Shown here one piece after another: positions 12,835-22,136 of a stretch of 28,468 nt of DNA. The first letter of the stretch is position 1; each line of letters starts with the position of its first letter. Under the pieces are notes generated by a model that saw only the letters and a program-made list of their open reading frames with translations, was not told the origin of the DNA and made no database searches. A program made the translations under genes and the position numbers. Source of the stretch: a virus; IMG/VR virus record IMGVR_UViG_3300007028_000002, positions 1-28,468 of that record; one strand, written 5' to 3'.

Positions 12835-13410
12835 TCAGAAGCGGTACAAGAGCCCCAGGCTCACACGCTGCTCCGACAGTGTGGGCGTCGTGAGTGCGTT
12901 AATGTGGACTCTGAGCCGCCTGTACCTAAGCCCCAGGCCTGCCCCCAGGTACACACGGTCGAGACGTGGAGAGACGTTGTCCAGGGGAGCCCAGGCCCTT
13001 ACGAGGCCGTGAGCGTAGAGCTCTAGGGCGTCCTGGGGCACCGCAAAAACACGTTGCTCGAATCGCCTTTCCTGGGGATCGTAGTACGTCCAGGTGGCCC
13101 GGTCTTCCGTGATGTCCAGGGGCGTCCGATCGGAGACGACTCCGTCGGAGAGGGACGTGGGGACGAAAAGAGTGTCCCGCACGGTGTCGCGTACGGTCCT
13201 GTATCGGATCTCTGTACGCGGCGTCTCCTGCCCGCTCGTATCCTCTGGGGCCAACCACCGACTGAGCTCGACAGCCTGGAGTCCGGGGCCGTCGTACAGG
13301 GGCCGCGCTTCCGGCTCGTTGAGTAGTAAGTAGCTAGCCCCGGCACCTATTAGAGCTCCTAAGAGGAGGCCCAAGAGGGCCGGTGTCAGGTTACTTGGAA
13401 GTTGGATCAT
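12835..13410 (-). CDS. membrane-anchored lysis-region protein (spanin-like candidate)
   Basis: A 191-aa protein. The N-terminal membrane helix is LTPALLGLLLGALIGAGASYLLL (residues about 8-30; a 20-residue core is clear), followed by a polar periplasmic-type region. The C-terminus has alternating beta-strand character and ends LGLLYRF, a terminal Phe as in outer-membrane barrels. It overlaps the upstream gene by 20 nt; the ATG at 13410 is preferred over an upstream GTG because it puts the membrane helix at the usual place. Last gene of the lysis cassette. An envelope-spanning lysis protein is plausible, but no lipobox Cys is present, so this is not a standard outer spanin. Confidence 0.6.
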   Translation of the reverse strand: MIQLPSNLTPALLGLLLGALIGAGASYLLLNEPEARPLYDGPGLQAVELSRWLAPEDTSGQETPRTEIRYRTVRDTVRDTLFVPTSLSDGVVSDRTPLDITEDRATWTYYDPQERRFEQRVFAVPQDALELYAHGLVRAWAPLDNVSPRLDRVYLGAGLGLRYRRLRVHINALTTPTLSEQRVSLGLLYRF

Positions 13411-13801
13411 CGGCGTCGGAGTCCATTGCAAGAATCGTGAGCTCTTCCTCTCCAAGCCGTGCCAGTCCTTCTTCCTCCCTCATATCATTCAGTAGCCGGA
13501 TCACGAGGTCGAGCTTTGCTTGAAGCACGTCGTTTTGGCGCTCCGCCACGATGCGCCGTTCACGCTCTTCGTCGACGCGATCTTCTAGCTTCGCAACGCG
13601 CTTGTCGAGGGCTTTGCGTTCCGTGCGCTCGTCTTCAAGCATCCCACGGAGCTCGTCTCTTATCTGCCGAGACAGCTCCGCGTCTTGCCGTGTGCCGCGA
13701 AGGTAGGTATCCCAGAGACGTACAACGATCCCACCTGTGAGCGTGGAGAGGATAGTGATCCACGCTTTCGCGGACGTCAGTAAGTCGGTGGGATCGGGCA
13801 T
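13391..13801 (-). CDS. membrane protein with coiled coil (holin or inner-spanin candidate)
   Basis: A 136-aa protein. It has a single hydrophobic segment near the N-terminus (AWITILSTLTGGIVVRLW, residues about 13-30), then a long charged coiled coil (RDELRGMLEDERTERKAL onward, residues about 45-115) and an acidic tail. One N-terminal membrane helix plus a coiled coil is the design of inner spanins and of some phage hemolysin/holin-like proteins. It lies 20 nt after the endolysin and overlaps the next membrane gene, so it is part of the lysis cassette. Which of the two acts as holin cannot be told from sequence. Confidence 0.6.
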   Translation of the reverse strand: MPDPTDLLTSAKAWITILSTLTGGIVVRLWDTYLRGTRQDAELSRQIRDELRGMLEDERTERKALDKRVAKLEDRVDEERERRIVAERQNDVLQAKLDLVIRLLNDMREEEGLARLGEEELTILAMDSDADDPTSK

Positions 13802-13821
13802 AGTTAGGTTTCAGCTATTGT

Positions 13822-14175
13822 CTAGCTAGGGTCGTATTCTACATGAATGTGTGAGGGTGTGCGATCTCCGTCGTGTATGCGCCACTCTGCAATCACGTCG
13901 TACGCCGTGCCTAAGCTCTGTTGTAGCTTGCGGGCAAGGCGTTCGTGATCCGGTACGTTCCACACACGAAGGTCGAGGGCCAGGTCTTCATAATGAAGAG
14001 AGCCGACGGAGTGCGTCCCGTCGTTCGCGCTCGTCACGACTAGGTCCTGGGGTGTGAGGGCGTACAGCGGGCCCGCTGCGTCGAGGATTGCTTCCTGCTG
14101 AGGCGTACCCTCCAGGTCGACGCTACTGTCTTTGAGCCGCGCTGTGGTGCCTGCTTTGGTGGTGTATGTGTGCAT
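13822..14175 (-). CDS. M15-family peptidase endolysin
   Basis: A 117-aa single-domain enzyme that should cut peptide bonds in peptidoglycan at lysis. The zinc site of the D-Ala-D-Ala carboxypeptidase/M15 fold is visible: SVGSLHYEDLALDLR gives His61 and Asp68, and HIHVEYD near the C-terminus gives His111 with catalytic Glu113 nearby. There is no signal peptide and no wall-binding domain, so release needs a holin-type partner, for which the next two genes are candidates. The start overlaps the preceding stop as TAATG. Slightly short for the family but with all ligands present. Confidence 0.82.
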   Translation of the reverse strand: MHTYTTKAGTTARLKDSSVDLEGTPQQEAILDAAGPLYALTPQDLVVTSANDGTHSVGSLHYEDLALDLRVWNVPDHERLARKLQQSLGTAYDVIAEWRIHDGDRTPSHIHVEYDPS

Positions 14176-14381
14176 TACACTTCGTTGAAGTCGTGGAGGT
14201 GATCTTCGATCGGGCCTTGCATCGTCGAGGCGTTGATTGCCGTGTTTGTGTCCACACGTCGGAGCTCTCCGTACCCGTTGTCCAGGTACACGTAGACGCT
14301 CACGAGGCCTCCGTCTTCGTCTTCCGTGCGGGAGGGGTCTTCGGGGAGCTCCTGTAGTGGAATGATTGCTGTGCGGTGCAT
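14175..14381 (-). CDS. hypothetical 68-aa protein between tail and lysis genes
   Basis: Not recognised. Acidic and soluble (LQELPEDPSRTEDEDGGLVS, then VYVYLDNGYGELRRV). It has a clear translation signal, AGATAGGA-N7-ATG, identical in form to that of the 677-aa tail gene, and its stop overlaps the endolysin start, so it is co-expressed with tail and lysis functions. It may be a small tail or chaperone protein. No membrane segment, so it is not a holin. Confidence 0.65.
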   Translation of the reverse strand: MHRTAIIPLQELPEDPSRTEDEDGGLVSVYVYLDNGYGELRRVDTNTAINASTMQGPIEDHLHDFNEV

Positions 14382-14398
14382 AGGTATATCCTATCTAT

Positions 14399-16432
14399 TT
14401 ACGTTTGACTCTGGAAGTAGAAGCCGTACACGACTTCGCCGTTTTCGGGAATGGAAGTCGAGACGCCGCTCTGCGTAGAGCCCGTGTCGATCGTGAGGGT
14501 GAGCTCGTCCGTGGTGGGATCGTAGCTCTGGGAGGCAATCTCAAAGAGCTTATCCGTCGTCGCGCCCCGCAACCGGAACTGCTGCCCTGGTTGGAAGAGA
14601 GGGAGCCACTCGTTGCTTCCCTGCCGGTGTATCCACACCTCCGGCTCATTGGTGTTGGTGTCGTCGTAGACGTATGGGCGTCGCGTCTTGCCGTAGTCGG
14701 AGCCGTCGTTTTCGCTCTTCTTATAGAGGCTCCAGTCGAAGGTTACGGAGTCGGAGGTGTAGCTCTTCGTATCGAAGCTGAGAATGTTGGAGAGGTTGAG
14801 GCTCTGCACGTAGTCGAGGACGCTTTCCCCACCGTTGTCGGGGTGGTAGGAGTAGAGCCCAATCATACGCCAAAGCTCCGACGCCTGTGTTGCCGTGCAG
14901 ACGCGTGGAGTTTCCCCAGGCCCGTTGTCCTGGTACTGGAGGAGAGCCACGTCGAGAGTAGACTTTAGGCCGGTGCGGTTGTTGTAGAGCCCATCCCAGA
15001 ACTTCTGATACTGCGGGACGCCGTTGGTAATGGATAGAGCCTTGCTGAGATTACCTTCCCCGTCCGAGTTGAAGCTCAGGCGGTCCAGCTGTGTGAGCCA
15101 CCCGAAGGTAGAGCCTGCCCCAACGAGGTTAAACCCCCTACCCGCTCCGAGTTCGGTTGTTGTCGGGGGGATAGGATTCACGCCCGACAGATCGAGGCTC
15201 GACCGCGGTCCTATATTGATGATCTGTAGCTTACGCATCGTCCGCATAAGCTCTGCAATCCCGCTTTGTGAGCGGTCAGTCGTCAAGACCTCGACGTTTG
15301 GGGCCGGGCCGTTGTTGTCGATCGTCTCCGACTTGAAATCACTCCCCAAAACGGCGTTAGCACGAAGGAGTCTGCACTTTGTCGTCGAGGGACCGATGGG
15401 CCCGCCCGTCTGGATCACATTTGAGCTAAACGAGGCGTCCTCCAGAACAAACTCTTCCTGATCTGCCGGGAGGTCGTTTACGTTTCCACGAGGCCCCGGC
15501 CCTCCGTCGGATAGAAAGTTGAACACCGACCGTGGTACTTGCACGGCGTCGTAATCGATGTTACTGCCTAAGCTAGTCTGCCAGTAAGAGACCTCCTTCG
15601 GAGCCTTGTTGAGCGTGCCGATGGTCTGCCCCTGTCCGGTTTCCGGGCCAAAGGTGTCTACGGTGATCCCGCTGAAGTCCGTCTGCGTGACGTCGACGCG
15701 GATCGGATCAAAGCGCGGTTCTGGGTTTGCAAGGCCGCCGGAGAAACCTAGGTTGTCGAGCTTGGAGGTGTAGAGCACCGCAGAGATGTCGTACGGCCCG
15801 CCGTCCGGTGGATAGGTGTGTGTTGGATTGAATCCCGTTTCGGTGGTGCCGTCGTCCCAGTCGACATACATCTTAATCTGGGGCATAACGTTGAGGCCCA
15901 CCGTCCACGCGTCTGTAGGGTCGGGGTCGGTGTACAACGCGTAGGCCTTGTAGGTGAGTACCGGAGGCGTCGTGAGGCCGGGGATCTCCTCGTACGTCTG
16001 CATCGTCTCACACTCGACCTCGATCCGGTGCATAACGTCGCCCCCGGCCTGCCGACTGAGATCCGACGTAGAGGGAATAGGGGACGTGACACGTACAGGA
16101 AGGGAAGTCTCCTGTAGGATCAGATCCGGGATACCGTCTCCGTCGTAGTCGATTGCGCCTCCCCCACCGATGTTCTTACGCGGCGTGAGGTTGAGCGTAC
16201 CGTTGCGGAGCTCGTAGAGCACACGTAGAGCCTCGTCAGAGGTGAGCCCGTCAAAGCCGAACTTGAAGCGTCCACGGAAGCGGGGGGGCCCGATATACCG
16301 CTTCGTCCCGTCGAGGGCCTCTAAGAGGCGTCCACTCTTCTCCCGTTCGTCGGTCCAGAGGGCTTCAACTGGAGCGTCCTTCGCGGCGTAGAGCTCGTGA
16401 CTGTTAAGTTTGAGGGGGCCTTTAAGCTGCAT
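14399..16432 (-). CDS. tail-tip/fibre-like protein with PKD-like segment
   Basis: A 677-aa, beta-rich, Asp/Asn/Gly-rich protein. Residues 95-104 (DYDGDGIPDL) form a calcium-binding loop of the EF-hand or FG-GAP type. Residues about 185-225 (KMYVDWDDGTTETGFNPTHTYP) match the core of a PKD domain (WDDG...HTY). The C-terminal 100 residues look like a compact beta domain. By position, right after the tail hub protein and before lysis genes, it is the likely receptor-binding or distal tail component. Translation starts from AGATAGGA-N7-ATG. No known fibre family was recognised and no chaperone gene is evident. Confidence 0.65.
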   Translation of the reverse strand: MQLKGPLKLNSHELYAAKDAPVEALWTDEREKSGRLLEALDGTKRYIGPPRFRGRFKFGFDGLTSDEALRVLYELRNGTLNLTPRKNIGGGGAIDYDGDGIPDLILQETSLPVRVTSPIPSTSDLSRQAGGDVMHRIEVECETMQTYEEIPGLTTPPVLTYKAYALYTDPDPTDAWTVGLNVMPQIKMYVDWDDGTTETGFNPTHTYPPDGGPYDISAVLYTSKLDNLGFSGGLANPEPRFDPIRVDVTQTDFSGITVDTFGPETGQGQTIGTLNKAPKEVSYWQTSLGSNIDYDAVQVPRSVFNFLSDGGPGPRGNVNDLPADQEEFVLEDASFSSNVIQTGGPIGPSTTKCRLLRANAVLGSDFKSETIDNNGPAPNVEVLTTDRSQSGIAELMRTMRKLQIINIGPRSSLDLSGVNPIPPTTTELGAGRGFNLVGAGSTFGWLTQLDRLSFNSDGEGNLSKALSITNGVPQYQKFWDGLYNNRTGLKSTLDVALLQYQDNGPGETPRVCTATQASELWRMIGLYSYHPDNGGESVLDYVQSLNLSNILSFDTKSYTSDSVTFDWSLYKKSENDGSDYGKTRRPYVYDDTNTNEPEVWIHRQGSNEWLPLFQPGQQFRLRGATTDKLFEIASQSYDPTTDELTLTIDTGSTQSGVSTSIPENGEVVYGFYFQSQT

Positions 16433-16448
16433 ATCTAGGTCCTATCTA

Positions 16449-19400
16449 CTAAGGCGAGTTGGCGTGTACGAAGATCGGGGAGCCAACGTAGTACTTTGCC
16501 GAAACCGGGCGTACCGATACCTCTGTCCTGGGGTTGTTCGTTTGTGCCCCTGCCGACGTGTGAGGACTACTGTTCGAGTCCGTGACGTTGCGCATATCGT
16601 ACGCAATGGAAGTGCCGGGAACGTAGAGCGTCCTAGAGGCCCACGTACCGGCCATTAGAATCACGATATACCCGATTAGGTGTGCTACTTGTTGCTCCGG
16701 TGGCTTCCACGTCGCAACGAGGAACCAATCCCCTCCCGATCCATCAATCTTGTGGTTTTGGTACGTCGCGCTGAGGCTTCCCTTTGCGATCGTCCATCCC
16801 TCCTTCTCCTCATCAAGTAAGTTAGGCCCCGCTGTCCATCCGTCGGGCTCTCTGCTGGGGCTAGCCGGTTTGTGTCCTGGGATCTGCGTAGGCCGGGCCG
16901 CTTCGATGTCGAGTGCGTCCGTCTTCGAGTCCCGTACGAACCGCTGCGCAAACCACTGATTCCCGTCTAGTTCATACCGATCGGTCGGGTCTCCAATAGA
17001 GGGAGTTTCCGTCGTGAACCTCCCTTCTAGGATCTGGAGGTCTGTACGCCGTAGTGTGGGGTTTTGGTAGGCCGCCCGAGCCGTTGCCGGTGTGATTACA
17101 TCAAGACTCTCTATCTCTGCGTCACTGGTTATGTGTGTCGGTGCTGTCTCGTCAGAGATCGTCCCTGTGGTGTCGAGTGGGATTGAACGGTTGCGCCAAT
17201 AAACGCCCCCGTTCTCGTCAATGACAGTAAGGCGAATGTCGTACACTCCAGGCCCGATGTAAGAGAACGTGTGTGGGCCGGTGCCGCGCCGCATCACCGA
17301 TTCCTCCATCGTGTTGTTCGTGTTGTTGAATCGGTAGGAGGGAATCCGTGCCGACGGAGCGTACCAATGAAGCTCTTTCCCTGTAGGGTCTCCGTCGAAC
17401 TCGACTGTTATTTCTCTCCTGGGGGCGTTCACAAACGTCGAGACGTTGAAGTCTGCCTCCGGCCTCGTTGTCTGCCGGGGCCAATACCGACGGTGGATTG
17501 TGGCGTACGTTACTTGACGGTTCGCTCCGAACGGGTCGGTCTCACTGTAGAGGGACGTTCCCCCTCCGTTAAAGAACGGGTCCACAATGAAGACGGAGTC
17601 GTCTCCCAAGTCTTCGTTACGCTTCACAGGGGGACGTGCTATGCCGTAATAGTCCTCCCCCGCGTCGTACTCTACAAAGCCCTCTAGGTCTGTATTGGAG
17701 TTGAACGCCTGGGGGTGTAGAGGAAAGCCGGTCCTCACGTACGGGTTATCTTGTGTCGCACTCGACTCGACGTGCCGTATTGCAGGGAGACGAAACTTCG
17801 ACTCCACGACTTTGTCGAGGTCAATCTCACGAGGGTCGTCGACCGTCCCGTTCGCAAAGCCGCCCGTCTCACTCTTTTCATCCTGGATTGTGACACTGGA
17901 TTCGACCGCGTCCCACTCCGACGCGCCCCAGAACATCCACGGGGCCGCCTGTCCAAAGTAGACAGGTGTTTCCCCGTCTGCTAGGTTGTCGTTTCTAGTG
18001 ACGAACTCCAACGCTGTCGGGTCTGGTACGGAGTCAGGGTCTCCCTTTAGCTTGATGCCCCAGGACTCCACACTACGCCCCGCACGGATGCCCCATCCCT
18101 CCTTTGTAGCCTCTCCGTCGAGCCTGTTTACTGCCTGCCGGGGTCCGTCCCATTCCTGAGGGAAGAACCGGAGCACGATCCGACGCTCTGGGAAGCTCGT
18201 GAACTGCACCCGCATACGCCACCCTGTCAGTTTAAGCACCTCCTGAATGTAGGCGTCAACCGTCCAACCTGGGAGGCCAAAGTATCCGGCCCCACCGATC
18301 CAGGGAGTGTATCCAAACGAGACAGGCCCGTCCGCTTTGTCGTACTTGAGCTCCCAAACCGGTTCCGGCCATTCGGAAGTTGAAGCGCGTGTGTGGTACT
18401 CTACCGACGACTTCACAGTCAAGGTCTTGGAGCGTGCGAACGGGACCCCTGAAATCGGTCCAGACGGGCCGCCGCTTGGGGCCCTGCCGATCGTTCTGGT
18501 AACACTGTCGGAGTTCCCGTTGGAGTCTATAACCTCGTGTGTTATATCAATTTGGCTTGCATCGTTGAGGTTGTGATCTAAGTCCGCTGAGTAACCGGTG
18601 GTGGTTTTGCCGTCCGGCCAATACCATTTGTACGTCTCAATATCTCCGTCGGGGTCGGATGCCGTCGACTGTACAGCAACTACAAAACCATCCTGTCCAG
18701 TCACATCAAAACTTGCCACCGGAGGTTCGTTGTTGTTTCCACCACCACCGTCGTCTCCACCACCTCCCCCGGTGTCGCTCCCGCTGGTGTCCAAAGACAC
18801 CCACAACGTCGTCCGATCCTTTAGGCCGTCGTTGCTAATGACAATAAGATCCACACGGTACAGACCGCTCGATCCGTACGTGTGGGAGAACTGAGAGCCC
18901 GGAGACTTCTTATTACTCGTACTCCCATCACGCCAATCGACTTGTACGGTGTCGATCCCCGACGAACTGTTTGAAGACGTATCCTTCACCGTGACAGAGA
19001 AGTTCGTCTCATCCTTCGACACGAGCTCCAAAGAGGCGTTAAGGGGAAAGCCTCCGAGCGGGGTCTCACTGCCGTCCCAGGTGTCCCCAGGTGTGTCGAC
19101 TGAGAAACTATCTGCCCGCTGTCCCACCTCATAGATTGCGTGGTCGAGGATGTCGGTGAGCCGGTGGTACCTCCAATTCTCCACACCGTACGCGTCTCTG
19201 GAGTCGAGACTGTCACTCACAGAGTCCCACCGTCCTTTGAGTCGGACGTGTGTGGTGATCCGTTTGGGGTCTAGTCGTGGGACACTCCCGTCGTCGTCGT
19301 ACCGCTTCTTTGCGAGACGGTCGACGTAGTAGTTGTTTGCCTCCTCTTGAAAGAGGGCCGAGGCCCGGTCGTACACACGGAGGCCGAATGTCTTCGTCTT

Positions 19401-19697
19401 GCCGTCGTAATCAATATCCTCCCACCGAACCGCGCCGTTTAGGAGCACCTCACCACCACGACGTTGCACCTGAGCCCGCCAAATAGTGTCGTCGGGGATG
19501 TCTGTGATGTCATTATACCCGGCAAGCTCTGGAGTCGCGTTCGGGCCTTCACCCTCCGGCAAGATCGTAAGCTGAATGTCTTCAAGCTCCACACGGTACT
19601 CCGTTATCTGCGTCTCGACAGACGCGGATTGTTCTACAAGCCGGTCAGGGCCGTAGGTGTAGGCACTCGTACCGTCGTGGATAAGGAGTTCGATCAT
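16449..19697 (-). CDS. large tail hub/tip protein with PKD domains
   Basis: A 1082-aa protein. The N-terminal roughly 200 residues resemble the hub domains that follow tape-measure proteins (IWRAQVQRRGGEVLLNGAVR, then FGLRVYDRASALF). It carries three PKD-like Ig folds: about 222-305 (VQVDWRDGSTS, then FSHTYGSSGLYRV), about 325-404 (PPVASFDVTGQDG, then SDPDGDIETYKWYWPDG) and about 748-843 (FSYIGPGVYDIRLTVID). A Gly-rich linker (309-322) separates the first two. PKD domains bind sugars or surface polymers, so the protein probably joins tail-tip assembly and host adsorption. The start overlaps the tape-measure stop (TAATG). The insertion of adhesion-type domains into a hub is notable. Confidence 0.72.
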   Translation of the reverse strand: MIELLIHDGTSAYTYGPDRLVEQSASVETQITEYRVELEDIQLTILPEGEGPNATPELAGYNDITDIPDDTIWRAQVQRRGGEVLLNGAVRWEDIDYDGKTKTFGLRVYDRASALFQEEANNYYVDRLAKKRYDDDGSVPRLDPKRITTHVRLKGRWDSVSDSLDSRDAYGVENWRYHRLTDILDHAIYEVGQRADSFSVDTPGDTWDGSETPLGGFPLNASLELVSKDETNFSVTVKDTSSNSSSGIDTVQVDWRDGSTSNKKSPGSQFSHTYGSSGLYRVDLIVISNDGLKDRTTLWVSLDTSGSDTGGGGGDDGGGGNNNEPPVASFDVTGQDGFVVAVQSTASDPDGDIETYKWYWPDGKTTTGYSADLDHNLNDASQIDITHEVIDSNGNSDSVTRTIGRAPSGGPSGPISGVPFARSKTLTVKSSVEYHTRASTSEWPEPVWELKYDKADGPVSFGYTPWIGGAGYFGLPGWTVDAYIQEVLKLTGWRMRVQFTSFPERRIVLRFFPQEWDGPRQAVNRLDGEATKEGWGIRAGRSVESWGIKLKGDPDSVPDPTALEFVTRNDNLADGETPVYFGQAAPWMFWGASEWDAVESSVTIQDEKSETGGFANGTVDDPREIDLDKVVESKFRLPAIRHVESSATQDNPYVRTGFPLHPQAFNSNTDLEGFVEYDAGEDYYGIARPPVKRNEDLGDDSVFIVDPFFNGGGTSLYSETDPFGANRQVTYATIHRRYWPRQTTRPEADFNVSTFVNAPRREITVEFDGDPTGKELHWYAPSARIPSYRFNNTNNTMEESVMRRGTGPHTFSYIGPGVYDIRLTVIDENGGVYWRNRSIPLDTTGTISDETAPTHITSDAEIESLDVITPATARAAYQNPTLRRTDLQILEGRFTTETPSIGDPTDRYELDGNQWFAQRFVRDSKTDALDIEAARPTQIPGHKPASPSREPDGWTAGPNLLDEEKEGWTIAKGSLSATYQNHKIDGSGGDWFLVATWKPPEQQVAHLIGYIVILMAGTWASRTLYVPGTSIAYDMRNVTDSNSSPHTSAGAQTNNPRTEVSVRPVSAKYYVGSPIFVHANSP

Positions 19698-22132
19698 TAC
19701 GCTTGGTCCCTAATGCTTGCGCGACTTTCGGTTACGGCCTGCTGTGCGTCTTCCACAAAGCGGCGTTTCGTGCGTCGGTCTGCTCTGAGCTCTACGCTCT
19801 TCTGTACCTGTTCTAGTCGTCTCGTCTGGTCCTCAATCGCTTTACGCACGCCTGTCCCCGAAGGGATTGGAGGTAGAGACGGAGCTCTGAGAGCCCCATT
19901 CGGAACGATCGTACCGGGCTCGTCAGGGACGAAGAGTTCGGGGCCGCGCTCCCCTACGACGGAGGGTTTGCCAACTGGAGGGCGTCCCCCGTCGGCAAAG
20001 AATCCTCCCAGGCCGCCAAGTGCTGCCGCTCCCAGGATCAGAGGAATCCCGGCGCCGCCTGTCGCGGCAATAAGTCCCGCCGTCGCTGCGCCTGTGAGAG
20101 CTCCGGCCACCTTGGAGCCGGAAGCCTGCTGCACGCCCTGTCCTAGGCCCGTGCCGAGTCCTGCGCCGAGGCCTGCCCGTCCTAGGCCTGTGAGGTTCCC
20201 GCTCGACTGCGCCGCACCACTCTTAGTTGCCGTCTTTGCCGCCCCGCTGGTTGCCGTGCCCCCAAGTCCCAACGCCGCCTGTGGGCGTCTTGCCGGGCCG
20301 CTTTGGGCTGATCCGAAGAGACCTAACAGACCACTCCCGTCGGAGCCGTTGAAGAGTACATCACTAAGCTCCTTCGCCGCATCGGACACGACGGCCTGTG
20401 CCATTGCGGAGATAAGAGCCCGCGCAAAGTCGTTCTCGATCGTGTCGAAGAGCGGTTGGAGTTCCTGGTTAATCCCGCTCTGTAGGCCGCTAGAAAAGCC
20501 CTGCTCAAATGCACCGGCCGTCTCCTCTTCCACACGCTTCGGAAGCGCGTCAAGCTGTACTTGGGCCGCCCGTGCTTCGTCGACGTTGCCCGCCTGAATT
20601 GCGGCGTCACGGGCCTGTCGGTAGAGGTTGCGTTTACGTCGGATCGCTTCCTCTTCTGGGAGAACGCCCGCGGCGTCGATGTTCTGAGCCTGTGCCTTTG
20701 CTCGTTCGAGCCTAGAAGCCTCCTCACGCGTCCCACGTAGGGCCTGTAAGAGCTCCTGTGCTTCCTGCTGAGAGAGCCCCAGGTCTTGAATGAAGCCCTT
20801 TAGGGCCTCCTCACTAAGAAGCTTGCCTTCTGCTTGGAGACGCTCGACCTCCTGCCGTGCGAGCTCGACCCTACGTGCCGACTTCTGTGTGTCGTCGAGG
20901 AAGGGTTTGAGGTTGATAAGTGCGAGCTCACTACGGAGCCGCCCGAACGCCCGCGCTGCCTCCTGTGCCCGCGGCGTAAAGCCGGAGCTCGTCGAGGTCG
21001 TCGAGGATGTCGAGTCTTCCGTCTCTTCCTCTTCGTCGTCTGCCCGTAGGTCCTGGGGAAGCTGCTCGTACACGCTGCGGAGGGTCTCCGCTTGGTTGAT
21101 CTGCGCCTGTAGCCGCTTCTCCTGCTGCCGGAGAACAGGGAGCTGCGCCTTACGCGCTTCAAGCTCCTCGTTGATGATCCCCAGGCCTTGTTCACGTAGG
21201 TCCTGGAGTGTGAGGCCGCTTTCCTGTAGAGCCTGGGCAATGTCTCCCGCGTCCCCGAGTTCGTCGAAGGAGTCGGCACGTCCAGACGCAACGAGCTCTT
21301 GGGCAACTTCGACTTGATCGAAGACCCTTTCCGCGTCACGCGTCCGCACTCGTGCAGGACGATCGGACTCGAACTTCTCTTGTAGAGACTCCAGGCCCTC
21401 GATCTCTGTAATCTGCCCCTGGATTGTGCCCAGAAGTTCACGGGCCCGGTCGAGGTCGTCGATCGCTTTCGTGTCGAAGCCGAGATCAACGTTTAGCAGT
21501 TGGGAGGTGGCCTCTTTGAGGGCCTTCGTCTTCTCCTCTGCGGTCTCCGCTCCCTCTGTGAAGGAGCTAAAGAAACCAACGATCTCGTCTTTGAAGGTGA
21601 GCAGCAACGTAAGGGCCGCAATGATGCCGGTGGGCCCTTTGATCGCTGAGAAGAGGGCTCCAAGTGCTCCAGAGGTGCTTCCTGTGCGGCTCTGTAGTCT
21701 TGTAAACTGTTCGGAAATCAGGGGGATCTGATTAGCTAGGCCCACTAATCCGAACTTCGCGTCAGCCGTCGCTTGTGTTAACTCAAAGCTAAGATTAGTA
21801 GCCGTAGACTTTGCGCCTCGACTGAGCCCGGAGCTTGCGGCTTGTGCTCGTCGGGCCGATTGAGCGTAGGAATCCATCCCCGCTTCTGCCCGCTTCGTAG
21901 CACTAGGAACGCCGCTCATCCCCCGCTCTGCGTCGTCTCCTGCTTCCTTTGCCGCGCTCCCGGCCTCGTCCGCTTTGTCCGCTAGGCCTCCCAGGGACTT
22001 GCTCGTACGGTCGGTGGTCTTTTTGAGGGTGCGTTGGGACTTCGTGAGCGCGTCCGTCTGTTTGTCCAGTCCAGACAGAGACCTCTCCGCTTGAGAAGCC
22101 CCTGGAAGTTTGACTGGAATACGGATCGACAT
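19697..22132 (-). CDS. tail tape measure protein
   Basis: An 811-aa protein. It sets tail length and is ejected ahead of DNA. Visible parts are a helical N-terminus (QTDALTKSQRTLKKTTDRTS), a hydrophobic segment (GPTGIIAALTLLLTFKDEIVG, residues about 167-187; 20 of these are clearly apolar or membrane-like), long coiled coils, a Gly/Ala-rich C-terminal stretch, and the typical ending FADGGRPPVGKPSVVGERGP. At about 1.5 Angstrom per residue it predicts a tail near 120 nm. It lies immediately after the frameshifted chaperone pair, as in long-tailed siphoviruses. A Ser/Thr/Glu low-complexity patch near residue 370 is probably a linker. Confidence 0.95.
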   Translation of the reverse strand: MSIRIPVKLPGASQAERSLSGLDKQTDALTKSQRTLKKTTDRTSKSLGGLADKADEAGSAAKEAGDDAERGMSGVPSATKRAEAGMDSYAQSARRAQAASSGLSRGAKSTATNLSFELTQATADAKFGLVGLANQIPLISEQFTRLQSRTGSTSGALGALFSAIKGPTGIIAALTLLLTFKDEIVGFFSSFTEGAETAEEKTKALKEATSQLLNVDLGFDTKAIDDLDRARELLGTIQGQITEIEGLESLQEKFESDRPARVRTRDAERVFDQVEVAQELVASGRADSFDELGDAGDIAQALQESGLTLQDLREQGLGIINEELEARKAQLPVLRQQEKRLQAQINQAETLRSVYEQLPQDLRADDEEEETEDSTSSTTSTSSGFTPRAQEAARAFGRLRSELALINLKPFLDDTQKSARRVELARQEVERLQAEGKLLSEEALKGFIQDLGLSQQEAQELLQALRGTREEASRLERAKAQAQNIDAAGVLPEEEAIRRKRNLYRQARDAAIQAGNVDEARAAQVQLDALPKRVEEETAGAFEQGFSSGLQSGINQELQPLFDTIENDFARALISAMAQAVVSDAAKELSDVLFNGSDGSGLLGLFGSAQSGPARRPQAALGLGGTATSGAAKTATKSGAAQSSGNLTGLGRAGLGAGLGTGLGQGVQQASGSKVAGALTGAATAGLIAATGGAGIPLILGAAALGGLGGFFADGGRPPVGKPSVVGERGPELFVPDEPGTIVPNGALRAPSLPPIPSGTGVRKAIEDQTRRLEQVQKSVELRADRRTKRRFVEDAQQAVTESRASIRDQA

Positions 22133-22136
22133 AGCA

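Noticed and set aside
13411-13455. GTG-started extension of the 191-aa lysis-region protein
   Set aside because: It would put 15 charged or polar residues before the membrane helix and lengthen the overlap with the preceding gene; the ATG at 13410 is the simpler start.
19464-20597. 377-codon plus-strand frame opposite the tape-measure gene
   Set aside because: It is antisense to a well-supported gene, Pro/Ser/Arg-rich, and arises from the codon bias of the opposite strand.
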